Shown here piece after piece: positions 38,368 through 45,130 of a stretch of 64,000 bases of DNA. The stretch's first letter is position 1, and the number at the start of each line of letters is the position of its first letter. A program made the translations under genes and the position numbers. The stretch covers positions 62,001-126,000 of the forward strand of contig NZ_QDAH01000004.1 in NCBI RefSeq assembly GCF_003075415.1. Direction: 5' to 3'. The notes under the pieces are model-generated. The model did not search any database. It was not told the DNA's origin and saw only the letters and a program-made list of their open reading frames with translations. This DNA is from Microvirga sp. KLBC 81. GTDB taxonomy: Bacteria > Pseudomonadota > Alphaproteobacteria > Rhizobiales > Beijerinckiaceae.

Positions 38368-38796
38368 CTAGGCGCTCTTCTTCATCGGTTTCGTCTGCGC
38401 GCCCATGCCGATGAGCATCATGCCGCCACACATCATCATGCAGGGCATGCCCATCTCCATCATCCTCATCATGTTCTCGCAACACATCCTGAACATGTCT
38501 GCGGACATGCCCTCCATCGGCGTCATGTTGCAGGTCATGGAGCCGTCGGCAGCCATTTCGCAGGACATGCGACACATCATGCCTGGCATCATCCCGCCCA
38601 TCATGGGCATCATGCCGCCCATCGGCATCTGAGGCATCATGTTGGGCATCATGGGCATCATGCCGCCCATCTGCATGGGGGGCATCATGTTCGGCATCAT
38701 CCCGCTCATCATGGGCATCATGCCACCCATCGGCATCGGAGGCATCATGCCCGGCATCATACTGCCCATCATGGGCATTGCGGCTGAGCTGGTCAT
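38368..38796 (-). CDS. Methionine- and cysteine-rich protein
   Basis: 142 residues from ATG at 38796, with GGGAG 7-11 bases upstream (complement of 38804-38808). By my count 57 of 142 residues are Met and 7 are Cys. Residues 1-70 are about five tandem units of the form PMGGMMPMMxxMMP; residues 72-130 add CRMSCEM, TCNM, MCCENMM and PCMMMCGG. No signal peptide is visible, so a cytoplasmic location is likely. Met/Cys clusters bind Cu(I) or Ag(I), so copper handling is an inference; no known copper-storage family was recognised. Confidence 0.75.
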   Translation of the reverse strand: MTSSAAMPMMGSMMPGMMPPMPMGGMMPMMSGMMPNMMPPMQMGGMMPMMPNMMPQMPMGGMMPMMGGMMPGMMCRMSCEMAADGSMTCNMTPMEGMSADMFRMCCENMMRMMEMGMPCMMMCGGMMLIGMGAQTKPMKKSA

Positions 38797-39042
38797 CTAT
38801 CACTCCCGTTCGGTTGTCGGAAATTCGCCAGCGATTCCGCTGGATCGGACCAAGGATGAAGCCGCGCAGGCCCCGGCGGCAACACATCTCACATCAGGGT
38901 CCCGCTTTTCCTCCAACATATTGGAGGCTGGGCCAAGAGATCGAACAAACCGTTGCTTTATTAGATGCGCCTCAGCTTTAGCGGATGCTTCCGCGTTGCG
39001 CCGGATCAGCTTGGCTGATGCCCCACGCACGCGAGGATCACG

Positions 39043-39168
39043 TCAACGTCGCCTGTTGTTCCTTGGAGGCGAGGTGCAGAGCGCCGCCGGGTGGCGACAC
39101 AAAGGAGGTTGTCCTAATTTACGCGCTTGCACTCGATAACGCTTGCCGCGCTTTGTAATCGTCGCCAT
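39043..39168 (-). pseudogene. Tyrosine-integrase N-terminal remnant
   Basis: An ATG at 39168 opens MATITKRGKRYRVQARK-LGQPP, the usual opening of phage/island tyrosine integrases (an AP2-like arm-binding domain: M-A-T-I-x-KRGK-x-R-V-Q). Homology fades after about 24 residues and the frame stops at 41 codons, so the gene is truncated, presumably by the deletion that removed the element. It reads away from dusA, whose coding frame begins about 100 bases away on the other strand. Confidence 0.6.
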
Positions 39169-39171
39169 GTC

Positions 39172-39238
39172 TGGCACATCTCCTGGCACAAAAGTGGCAC
39201 ACCGTGGCCTGGATCGAACCCGTATCGGAACTGTGCCA
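39172..39238. promoter_or_regulatory. Cluster of TGGCAC repeats (possible integrase arm sites)
   Basis: TGGCAC occurs at 39172, 39184 and 39195 in direct orientation with 11-12 base spacing (about one helical turn), and its complement GTGCCA at 39233. They lie between the integrase remnant and dusA, where arm-type binding sites of integrases are usual. Spacing on one DNA face supports protein binding; assignment to the lost integrase is inference. Confidence 0.45.
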
Positions 39239-39271
39239 AGGCCGTCGCGAAGGCAAGTTGGGGCTGAAAAA

Positions 39272-40267
39272 TTGTTATTTAACAAAGGTGTAAGTTTAGG
39301 CGTTGCGCCGATGATGGACTGGACCGATCGGCATTGCCGCTCGTTTCATCGCGTCATGTCGCGCCGGGCGCGGCTCTATACGGAGATGGTCACCACGGGG
39401 GCGGTGATTTACGGTCCGCGCGAGCGTCTGCTCGGCTTCAGCGATGCGGAGCATCCGGTGGCGGTTCAGCTTGGCGGATCGAACCCGGCGGAGCTGGCTC
39501 AGGCAGCCAGGATCTGTGCCGATTTCGGCTATGACGAGATCAACCTCAATGTGGGCTGCCCCTCCGACCGGGTGCAGAACGGCCGCTTCGGCGCCTGCCT
39601 CATGCAGGAGCCCGTGCTCGTCGGCGAGTGCGTGGCAGCGATGAAGGCTGCGGTTTCCCTGCCTGTCACCGTGAAGTGCCGCATCGGCGTGGACGATCAG
39701 GATACGGAAGAGGCTCTCAATCGCCTTGCCGAATGCGTGGTCGCAGCCGGTTGCGACGAGCTGACGGTCCATGCGCGCAAGGCGTGGCTCCAAGGTCTGT
39801 CACCGAAGGAGAACCGGGATATTCCGCCTCTCGACTATGCTCGTGTGTATCGCCTGAAGGCGGCGCGGCCCGATCTGCCGGTTGCTATCAATGGCGGCAT
39901 CAAAACCTGGGCCGAGATCCATGAGCACCTGAAGCACGTAGATGGCGTCATGCTGGGCCGCGTGGCCTATCATGAGCCGGAGATCCTGCTCTCCGTCGAC
40001 CGTGAGCTTTACGGCGAGGAGCCGCCGGTAGCCGACGGCTTCGAGACAGTGGAGGCTTATGAACCCTATATCGCGGCGCAGCTGGAGAAGGGCGAGCGGC
40101 TGAGCAACATCACCCGCCACATGCTCGGCCTCTTCACGGGGCAGCCCGGCGCCAGGGCCTATCGCCGACACTTGGCGACGGAGGCGACGAAGCCTGGAGC
40201 TAATCTCAACACCCTTCGCGATGCTGTGGCTCATGTGCGTGTCAAGCACCTGGAAGCCGTAGGATAG
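39272..40267 (+). CDS. dusA: tRNA-dihydrouridine synthase A
   Basis: 331 residues from TTG at 39272 (GGGG 9 bases upstream); the frame is open further to ATG 39143. DusA hallmarks: VAPMMDWTDRHCR, YTEMVTTGA, HPVAVQLGGS, NLNVGCPSDRVQNGRFGAC (quoted in parts; catalytic Cys in GCPSD region shifted as in DusA), HARKAWLQGLSPKENR, ITRHMLGLF. Reduces U20/U20a in tRNA with FMN. The first 10 codons are AT-rich and unlike other DusA N-termini, suggesting the native start was replaced by element DNA. Confidence 0.95.
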   Translation: MLFNKGVSLGVAPMMDWTDRHCRSFHRVMSRRARLYTEMVTTGAVIYGPRERLLGFSDAEHPVAVQLGGSNPAELAQAARICADFGYDEINLNVGCPSDRVQNGRFGACLMQEPVLVGECVAAMKAAVSLPVTVKCRIGVDDQDTEEALNRLAECVVAAGCDELTVHARKAWLQGLSPKENRDIPPLDYARVYRLKAARPDLPVAINGGIKTWAEIHEHLKHVDGVMLGRVAYHEPEILLSVDRELYGEEPPVADGFETVEAYEPYIAAQLEKGERLSNITRHMLGLFTGQPGARAYRRHLATEATKPGANLNTLRDAVAHVRVKHLEAVG

Positions 40268-40273
40268 AGGCTA

Positions 40274-40380
40274 GCGCATCGTGCGGAAAAGTGGATCCGG
40301 TTTTCCGAGTCTCACGATGCGCTCTCTAAGGAAGGGAGCATCGGACCCAAAAGTGCAGTCCACTTTTGGGTCCGATGCTC
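40274..40380. repeat. Paired palindromic repeat, copy B
   Basis: First palindrome 40274-40322 (GCGCATCGTG...CACGATGCGC around GGAAAAGTGGATCCGGTTTTCC). Second 40336-40380 (GAGCATCGGACCCAAAAGTG, four-base centre, then its complement), a near-perfect 20-base-pair stem. Best-preserved of three copies in the window. It lies 7 bases after the dusA stop and may also terminate its transcript. Confidence 0.85.
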
Positions 40381-40566
40381 TAACGCTTTCAGCTGTAAGT
40401 TTTTATATTGATCATCGGCAGCTTACGACGGTCAGAGCATTATAGATTCTCGCAATCATAAATTGTTATGGCAACAAAGTGTGCAGGCCTTGTGAGGTTT
40501 CGCACATTACATCCATATTCTGAAATAATTCTTATCAGCGACCTTTACTGTAACATTGTTCGAACT

Positions 40567-40588
40567 ATTCTCCCTCTTGCGGACAAGC
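40567..40588 (+). promoter_or_regulatory. Upstream element shared by the two NGL genes
   Basis: ATTCTCCCTCTTGCGGACAAGC here matches ATCTTCCCCTACGCGAACAAGC at 43806-43827 at 15 of 22 positions without gaps. Both lie 39-48 bases before the start of an NGL-repeat gene, within AT-rich leaders. It may be a shared promoter or operator, or simply leftover homology from duplication of the gene. Confidence 0.4.
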
Positions 40589-40626
40589 CTCGGCACCCGC
40601 TCACTCATCCTAGAGGGAGAAAGTTC

Positions 40627-40857
40627 ATGTTACGTCGTTTTTGCACTGCCATCCTGGCAATCGCAGCTGGAATCTCAACGCTATCGGTCGCGCAGGCGGC
40701 TCAGGTCGCAAATGGTCTTACCGTGAATGGCCTGACTGTTAACGGCCTCAGCGCCAACGGCACGGATGTCCAAGGCCGCCTCAATGATGCCTCTTCCAGT
40801 TCAACCCGTCTCGAGGCCGTGATCCTGCAGGATGGTTCGGTCTTCCTCCTGAAGTAA
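40627..40857 (+). CDS. Small secreted NGL-repeat protein (paralog 1)
   Basis: 76 residues from ATG 40627, GAGGGAG 8-14 bases upstream. Signal peptide cut after AQA near 24. Mature part: AQVANGL, then imperfect five-residue repeats NGLTV/NGLTV/NGLSA/NGT, a Ser-rich spacer, and the end RLEAVILQDGSVFLL. The same layout and ending (LEAAVLRDGSF) are in the protein at 43875-44171. An efficient intrinsic terminator follows 29 bases after the stop, so it is a single-gene unit. No known family recognised; function unknown. Confidence 0.8.
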   Translation: MLRRFCTAILAIAAGISTLSVAQAAQVANGLTVNGLTVNGLSANGTDVQGRLNDASSSSTRLEAVILQDGSVFLLK

Positions 40858-40886
40858 CAAACCCATCACTCTGATCCGATCGCATC

Positions 40887-40913
40887 AGCCCCCGCTTCGG
40901 CGGGGGCTTTTTT
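40887..40913 (+). terminator. Intrinsic terminator after NGL gene 1
   Basis: AGCCCCCGC (40887-40895), loop TTCG, GCGGGGGCT (40900-40908), then a six-T run (40908-40913). Textbook rho-independent terminator of the gene ending at 40857. Confidence 0.92.
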
Positions 40914-40948
40914 ATTGGCTCGTCTAGCTGCCGAGCCGGAGCCATGGT

Positions 40949-41457
40949 TCTGAAACGTGGCCGGTTTCTGTGCCCTTGTGGTTGAAGGGGCCACTCGCAA
41001 CACCCCAGCTCCTGGCCGGCGCTGAGGGCGAGGCGCAGCGGGAGACCTCGATGGTCTACGACCGCGTGGATCTTGGTCGTGAGCCCTCCGCGAGAGCGAC
41101 CGGTGCAGCACCGCTCATCCCGCCGGATACATGCACCGTGCTGGTGGACACGGACGATCGAACTGTCGATCATCTGCACGTCGGCTTCGGCTCGTGCGGA
41201 GAGCGCGTCAAATATGCGGTTCCAGACGCCCACCCCGCCCCAACGAACGAAGCGGTTGTAGCAGGTGGTGTAGGGCCCGTAACACTCCGGCAGATCGCGC
41301 CACGGCGCTCCCGCCCGCAGAACCCAAAAGATGCCGTCCAGGACGCGCCAGTCGTCGACCCGCGGTACGCCACGTGATTTGTTAGGCAAGATCGGTTCTA
41401 TGGCTCTCCATCCCGGGTCGGAGAGGGTGTGACGCATGGTTGAAGCTCCGTTTCAGA
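40949..41457 (-). mobile_element. Internally deleted IS5-family element
   Basis: Inward-facing TCTGAAACG ends at 40949-40957 and 41449-41457 bracket a transposase fragment on the minus strand. Complete IS5/IS427-type elements are about 850 bases; this is 509, so about 350 bases of the transposase 3' half are missing. Ends beyond 9 bases were not resolved, nor a target duplication. It sits between the NGL gene terminator and the aldo/keto reductase stop. Confidence 0.6.
41012..41437 (-). pseudogene. IS5-family transposase fragment
   Basis: The first 142 residues match IS5 (IS427-like) transposases: LSDPGWRAIEPILP, a DUF4096 region (DGIFWVLRAGAPWRDLPE, GPYTTCYNRFVRW), then VQMIDSSIVRVHQHGA with the first catalytic Asp and GRSRGGLTTKIHAVVD. 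After ALSAGQ the homology stops and the frame runs on into the flanking terminator (40781). The second Asp and Glu of the DDE triad are absent, so it cannot transpose on its own. Confidence 0.85.
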
Positions 41458-41484
41458 GTCAAGGGCCGTTCGTCCTCATCGCCC

Positions 41485-42366
41485 TCAGGCGCAGTCGGCG
41501 CTTGCGGCAATCCCGTCCAGTGCGACAAGTGCGTCTTCTGGCAGATCGAGCTCGGCTGCGGCGAGGTTCTCCTGCAGATGCGCGACAGACGAAGTGCCAG
41601 GGATCAAAAGGATGTTGGGCGCGCGACGAAGCAGCCAGGCGAGCGCAACCCGCATGGGCGTGGCACCGAGGCGCGCAGCGACGTCGGACAAGGTAGACGA
41701 TTGTAGCGGGTTGAACCCGCCGAGCGGAAAGAACGGCACATAGGCGATGGCGTCGCGGGCCAAATCGTCGATCAGGGCATCGTCGGTCCGATGCGCCAGA
41801 TTATACTGGTTCTGCACGCAAACGATCTCGCAGATCCGGCGTCCTTCCGCGACCTGCGCGGGGGTGACGTTGCTCAGCCCGATGTGACGCACCAAGCCCC
41901 GCCGCTGGAGTTCGGCCACGACGGTGAGCGGCGCCTCGATTGAACCCTCGGCGGGGCCATGCACGCTGAACATGATCCGCAAATTGACCACCTCCAGCAC
42001 GTCGAGCCCAAGATTACGCAGGTTGTCGTGCACCGCCTGGGTCAGCGCTTCCGGCGAGAAGGCCGGGAGCCATGAGCCATCCTCGCCACGCCGGGCGCCA
42101 ATCTTGGTGACGATGACGAGATCGTCGGGATAGGGCGCGAGCGCCTCACGGATTAGCCGGTTGGTGACGTGCGGGCCGTAGAAATCGCTGGTGTCGATGT
42201 GGTTCACACCGAACGCGACGGCTTCGCGCAGCACGGCCAGTGCCGCGTCGCGATCCCTGGGCGGGCCGAACACGCCGGGGCCCGCGAGCTGCATGGCACC
42301 GTAGCCAAGCCGCTTCACGGTGCGGTTGCCGAGAGTGAACGTGCCGGACTGGTTAATGGTGGACAT
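41485..42366 (-). CDS. Aldo/keto reductase
   Basis: 293 residues from ATG 42366 (an upstream frame is antisense to the LysR gene and ignored). AKR fold: GYGAMQLAGPGVFG, the catalytic Asp/Tyr region VNHIDTSDFYGPH, Lys in LVIVTKIG, GLVRHIGLSNVTPAQ, and cofactor segment LIPGTSSVAHLQENL. NADPH-dependent carbonyl reduction; substrate unknown. Divergent from a LysR regulator over a 94-base gap with a palindrome, the usual regulator-target pair. Higher GC and island position suggest horizontal gain. Confidence 0.9.
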   Translation of the reverse strand: MSTINQSGTFTLGNRTVKRLGYGAMQLAGPGVFGPPRDRDAALAVLREAVAFGVNHIDTSDFYGPHVTNRLIREALAPYPDDLVIVTKIGARRGEDGSWLPAFSPEALTQAVHDNLRNLGLDVLEVVNLRIMFSVHGPAEGSIEAPLTVVAELQRRGLVRHIGLSNVTPAQVAEGRRICEIVCVQNQYNLAHRTDDALIDDLARDAIAYVPFFPLGGFNPLQSSTLSDVAARLGATPMRVALAWLLRRAPNILLIPGTSSVAHLQENLAAAELDLPEDALVALDGIAASADCA

Positions 42367-42431
42367 GATTGATCTCCTCTCAAGACGACACACAGTTAGG
42401 CGTTGCCGGCACGCGCGATAATGAGGCACAA

Positions 42432-42450
42432 TCCGCACGGGCTGTGCGGA
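42432..42450. promoter_or_regulatory. Palindrome in the AKR-LysR intergenic region
   Basis: TCCGCAC (42432-42438), five-base spacer, GTGCGGA (42444-42450), a perfect 7-base inverted repeat 11 bases before the LysR start. LysR proteins bind such dyads (T-N11-A type) to repress themselves and control the divergent gene. Best operator candidate here. Confidence 0.5.
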
Positions 42451-42460
42451 GTGGCGAACA

Positions 42461-43369
42461 GTGAAGATCGATCTGGGTGATCTGAACGCCTTCGTGGCGG
42501 TGGCGCGCGCCAGGGGCTTTCGCGATGGCGCGCGCGCAAGTGGCAGCAGTGCGTCCGGGCTCAGCGAGGCGCTACGCCGGTTGGAGGCGCAGCTCGGCGT
42601 CAGGCTGCTCCACCGGACGACGCGCAGCGTCGTGCCCACCGAGGCGGGCGAGCGCCTGCTCGAGCGGCTCGGCCCGGCATTGACCGAAGTGGAAGCGGCG
42701 CTCGACGTGGTGAACGGCTTTCGCGACAGGCCGGCGGGCACACTCAGACTCAATGTCCCGGTCAGTGCGGCGCGGCTCGTGCTGCCCGCGATCGTGCCGC
42801 CGTTCCTCGCCGCCTATCCGGAGATCCGGCTGGAGGTGATTGCCGAGGACAGCTTCGTCGACGTGCTCGCCGCCGGCTGCGACGCCGGCATCCGCTACGA
42901 CGAGCGGCTGGAGCAGGATATGATCGCGGTGCCGATCGGTCCCCGTGTCCAGCGCTTCGCGACCGCCGCCGCTCCCGCCTACCTCGATCGCCACGGCCGG
43001 CCCGAGCACCCGCGCGAGCTTCTCGGTCACGCCTGCCTGCGCGGCCGCCTCACCAGTGGGACGATGGCGCCGTGGGAATTCGAGCGCGACGGCGAGGTGG
43101 TGCGGGTCGATCCCGCGGGGCCGCTGCTCGTGCGCGTCGGCGCGGCGACCGATCTCGCCGTCGACGCAGCGATTGCCGGCACCGGCATCGTATACCTTTT
43201 CGAGGACTGGCTGCGCCCGCATCTTGATAGCGGCGCCCTCGAACCCGTCCTCGAACCATGGTGGCAGCGCTTCCCGGGGCCGTTCCTCTACTACCCCGGA
43301 CGGCGCCTCGTGCCCGCGCCGCTGCGAGCTTTCGTCGACTTTATCAAGGCATCGGCCGACCACGTTTGA
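42461..43369 (+). CDS. LysR-family transcriptional regulator
   Basis: 302 residues, GTG start. N-terminal winged HTH (1-60: DLNAFVAVARARGFRDGAR, SGLSEALRRLEAQLGVRLLHRTTRSV), then effector-binding domain (about 90-295) with LRLNVPVSAARLVLPAIV and the DAGIRYDERLEQDMIAVPIG segment, typical of the large LysR clade beside oxidoreductase genes. Presumed regulator of the divergent aldo/keto reductase. Confidence 0.92.
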   Translation: MKIDLGDLNAFVAVARARGFRDGARASGSSASGLSEALRRLEAQLGVRLLHRTTRSVVPTEAGERLLERLGPALTEVEAALDVVNGFRDRPAGTLRLNVPVSAARLVLPAIVPPFLAAYPEIRLEVIAEDSFVDVLAAGCDAGIRYDERLEQDMIAVPIGPRVQRFATAAAPAYLDRHGRPEHPRELLGHACLRGRLTSGTMAPWEFERDGEVVRVDPAGPLLVRVGAATDLAVDAAIAGTGIVYLFEDWLRPHLDSGALEPVLEPWWQRFPGPFLYYPGRRLVPAPLRAFVDFIKASADHV

Positions 43370-43868
43370 CCTCCGCACCATGGCGACCGCCTGGGCAGCT
43401 GTACGTCCGCTGCGGAGAACACGCGACTGTCGGCGCTACGACCTACACGGGTCGGTTCGCGACATTCCGGGCGCCGATCATCAACTGCCGTAGTTGGCGG
43501 AACTGTGACATGGGGGGTGGCCGTTGGCTCACTTTCCAGTCGGCTCGAAAGCGGCCATCGGGGGGCCACCCTGGACGCCGCCGTTTAGGAGTACACGTCC
43601 TAACAGGAATGGTGCAGCAGGCTTGCCGCCGATGTGATTACTTAAAGTTATGGCCGAGTTGTTTTGCAACGATAAGTAATTTTGATTCAATGAGCAGTTG
43701 AGTTAAATCGAGGCCCCTCCAACTAGCAATATTGCGGAAAGTAAGATTTGCAATTATGCATATATAACGTAACGTTTGCTCGTTTACAGCAATGATATTA
43801 CATGTATCTTCCCCTACGCGAACAAGCGAAGTGCCGCTACGTCGTTCGCGAATGCAGTAACTAAGGGG
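43370..43868. other. Intergenic region without a supported gene
   Basis: The first 240 bases are GC-rich with short overlapping frames and no recognisable protein; they may be decayed coding DNA. From about 43620 the sequence turns AT-rich, ending in the leader of the NGL gene with the shared element at 43806-43827. No RNA gene or palindromic repeat seen. Confidence 0.45.
43806..43827 (+). promoter_or_regulatory. Upstream element of NGL gene 2, shared with NGL gene 1
   Basis: ATCTTCCCCTACGCGAACAAGC, matching 40567-40588 at 15 of 22 positions, 48 bases before the start. Candidate promoter or regulator site common to both paralogs. Confidence 0.4.
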
Positions 43869-43874
43869 ATGAAT

Positions 43875-44171
43875 ATGCACACTCGGTCTTACATTTGGGT
43901 TCTTGCCATTGCGCTCGGGCTTTCGGTCGCCTCAGGTGCAAGCGCGCTTGAGATCGCAAACGGCTTGAGCACCAATGGCCTGAGCACGAACGGCCTGAGC
44001 ACGAATGGCCTCAGCACCAATGGCCTGAGCACGAACGGCTTGAGCACGAACGGCTTGAGCACGAATGGCTTGAGCACGAATGGACAGGATGACAAAGGCG
44101 CCGTTTCTTCGGGCATGCAGCTTGAGGCAGCAGTCCTGCGAGATGGGTCGTTTATCCCGCTTGGCCATTAA
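43875..44171 (+). CDS. Small secreted NGLST-repeat protein (paralog 2)
   Basis: 98 residues from ATG 43875 (AAGGGG 7-12 bases upstream; ATG 43869 is too close to it). Signal peptide cut after ASA near 24. Then LEIA, eight exact NGLST pentapeptides, NGQ, a short acidic linker and the ending MQLEAAVLRDGSFIPL, matching paralog 1. The five-residue period with Leu at a fixed place fits a small beta-helix like pentapeptide-repeat proteins, or an elongated scaffold; neither is proven. The ADYC-type gene follows 65 bases on, beyond a hairpin. Confidence 0.82.
   Translation: MHTRSYIWVLAIALGLSVASGASALEIANGLSTNGLSTNGLSTNGLSTNGLSTNGLSTNGLSTNGLSTNGQDDKGAVSSGMQLEAAVLRDGSFIPLGH
43959..44078 (+). repeat. 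Eight tandem 15-bp units encoding NGLST
   Basis: 120 bases of AAY-GGC-YTS-AGC-ACS units. Units differ only at synonymous third positions (AAC/AAT, TTG/CTG/CTC, ACC/ACG). The protein repeat is exact while the DNA is not, which points to selection on the peptide rather than very recent slippage only. Confidence 0.95.
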
Positions 44172-44192
44172 TCGATGTTACTTTATAGCTTG

Positions 44193-44214
44193 TAGCCTCT
44201 CGTTCGAGAGGCTA
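44193..44214 (+). terminator. Hairpin between NGL gene 2 and ADYC gene
   Basis: TAGCCTCTC (44193-44201), loop GTTC, GAGAGGCTA (44206-44214), perfect 9-base-pair stem, followed by CTTTCT rather than a full T run. A weak terminator that would let part of the transcript continue into the gene at 44237, giving a high ratio of NGL protein to ADYC protein. Confidence 0.6.
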
Positions 44215-44236
44215 CTTTCTGATCAGGATCCGTTTC

Positions 44237-45016
44237 ATGCGCACCCTGACCCTCGCATCGTTTCTGCTGATCACCCTGTATGGTCTCGTCTTCCCCCACA
44301 CTGCCATTGGCGCGGGCGGCAGACTTCGGGCCGATGGGCCGGAGCTTGTGCTGAGCCTGGACGATGGCCGGGTTCTGCGCGGCGACGATTTGATCGGAGT
44401 GCGCTTGGTTCTTGCAGGCCCTCATGGGAAAACACAGGTCCAGATTGTCGGCTTCGCCGAAGATACGACGGCAACCGGCGGACCGATCCCGCTCTATAGC
44501 CTCTCCGTGAGCGCTTCCGACGGCCCGTCCGACAATTTCTGTCGGCCCGATTCCCGTGGACGCCACGCAGGATTCCCTCTGCCGGATGGCTCCGGAGGCT
44601 TCAATTTCACCTGTACGAGCGGCGCCGAGGGCAAATGCGTCCTGATGGGCTATCGTCCCTGGGAGATCAGGGATGGAGTCCCGATGCGCGACCTCCATCG
44701 CGCCTGCGTGCATATGCTGCGAGCCGATTACGGTGGGGATGATCGGCCGACAACGCGCGATGGCACATCTGTCGATGTTTTCGATCGTTTCGGCATCCAG
44801 AAATCTGAGAAGTTGGACGGCATGCAGTTCGAGGCGGCATGGGGACCCGATGGTGCGGTGTGCGTCGCTCATCCGCGCATTGCGCAGAATGTAACCCTTG
44901 AGCGGCTCGCAGAGCGGCACCCTCGTTTGGCAGATCGACTGGGGCCGAAGAGCTGCAGCCTCGAGATGATGCAGCCGGAGCCACGCGCGCTCCTGTTCAA
45001 CCACTCCTTTCCCTGA
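44237..45016 (+). CDS. Secreted ADYC-domain-like protein
   Basis: 259 residues, signal peptide cut near 26 (AIGA). Mature part: beta-rich N-terminus (LVLSLDDGRVLRGDDLIG), cysteines in NFCRPD, FTCTSG, GKCVLMGYRPWE, then HRACVHMLRADYGGDDRPTTRDG and SVDVFDRFGIQ, and a C-terminal VCVAHPRI. This follows the pattern of the ADYC domain, known mostly from myxobacterial secreted proteins, although the Cys of ADYC is Gly here. At least six cysteines remain for disulfides. Function of the domain is unknown. Position after the NGL gene suggests joint action. Confidence 0.7.
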   Translation: MRTLTLASFLLITLYGLVFPHTAIGAGGRLRADGPELVLSLDDGRVLRGDDLIGVRLVLAGPHGKTQVQIVGFAEDTTATGGPIPLYSLSVSASDGPSDNFCRPDSRGRHAGFPLPDGSGGFNFTCTSGAEGKCVLMGYRPWEIRDGVPMRDLHRACVHMLRADYGGDDRPTTRDGTSVDVFDRFGIQKSEKLDGMQFEAAWGPDGAVCVAHPRIAQNVTLERLAERHPRLADRLGPKSCSLEMMQPEPRALLFNHSFP

Positions 45017-45031
45017 GCCATGATCATCCGC

Positions 45032-45104
45032 TGACGATGCGCTGCTTGAGGGCGTAAGCATCGGAACGGCCCCAGAAGTGCCTTCCACCTTTCGCGTCCG
45101 ATGC
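45032..45104. repeat. Paired palindromic repeat, copy C (decayed)
   Basis: Only the right arm of the first palindrome remains (TGACGATGCGCTGCTTGAG from 45032). The second palindrome runs 45058-45104 with ends GCATCGGA/TCCGATGC and mismatches in the centre. Older copy of the element at 37160 and 40274; it marks the right edge of the variable segment. Confidence 0.65.
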
Positions 45105-45130
45105 CCTCATGCTTCAGCCGCCCCGTTGCT

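Noticed and set aside
38800..39030. Minus-strand frame next to the integrase remnant, considered as its continuation
   Set aside because: Contains none of the integrase catalytic Arg/His/Tyr motifs and does not align with the arm-binding or core domain.
39200..39232. tRNA-like T-loop (complement GGTTCGATCC) suggesting a tRNA fragment as attachment site
   Set aside because: Flanking bases do not form a T stem and no other tRNA arm is present; the dusA coding sequence is the more likely target.
42367..42753. N-terminal extension of the aldo/keto reductase frame
   Set aside because: It runs antisense through the LysR helix-turn-helix region; the conserved reductase start is at 42366.
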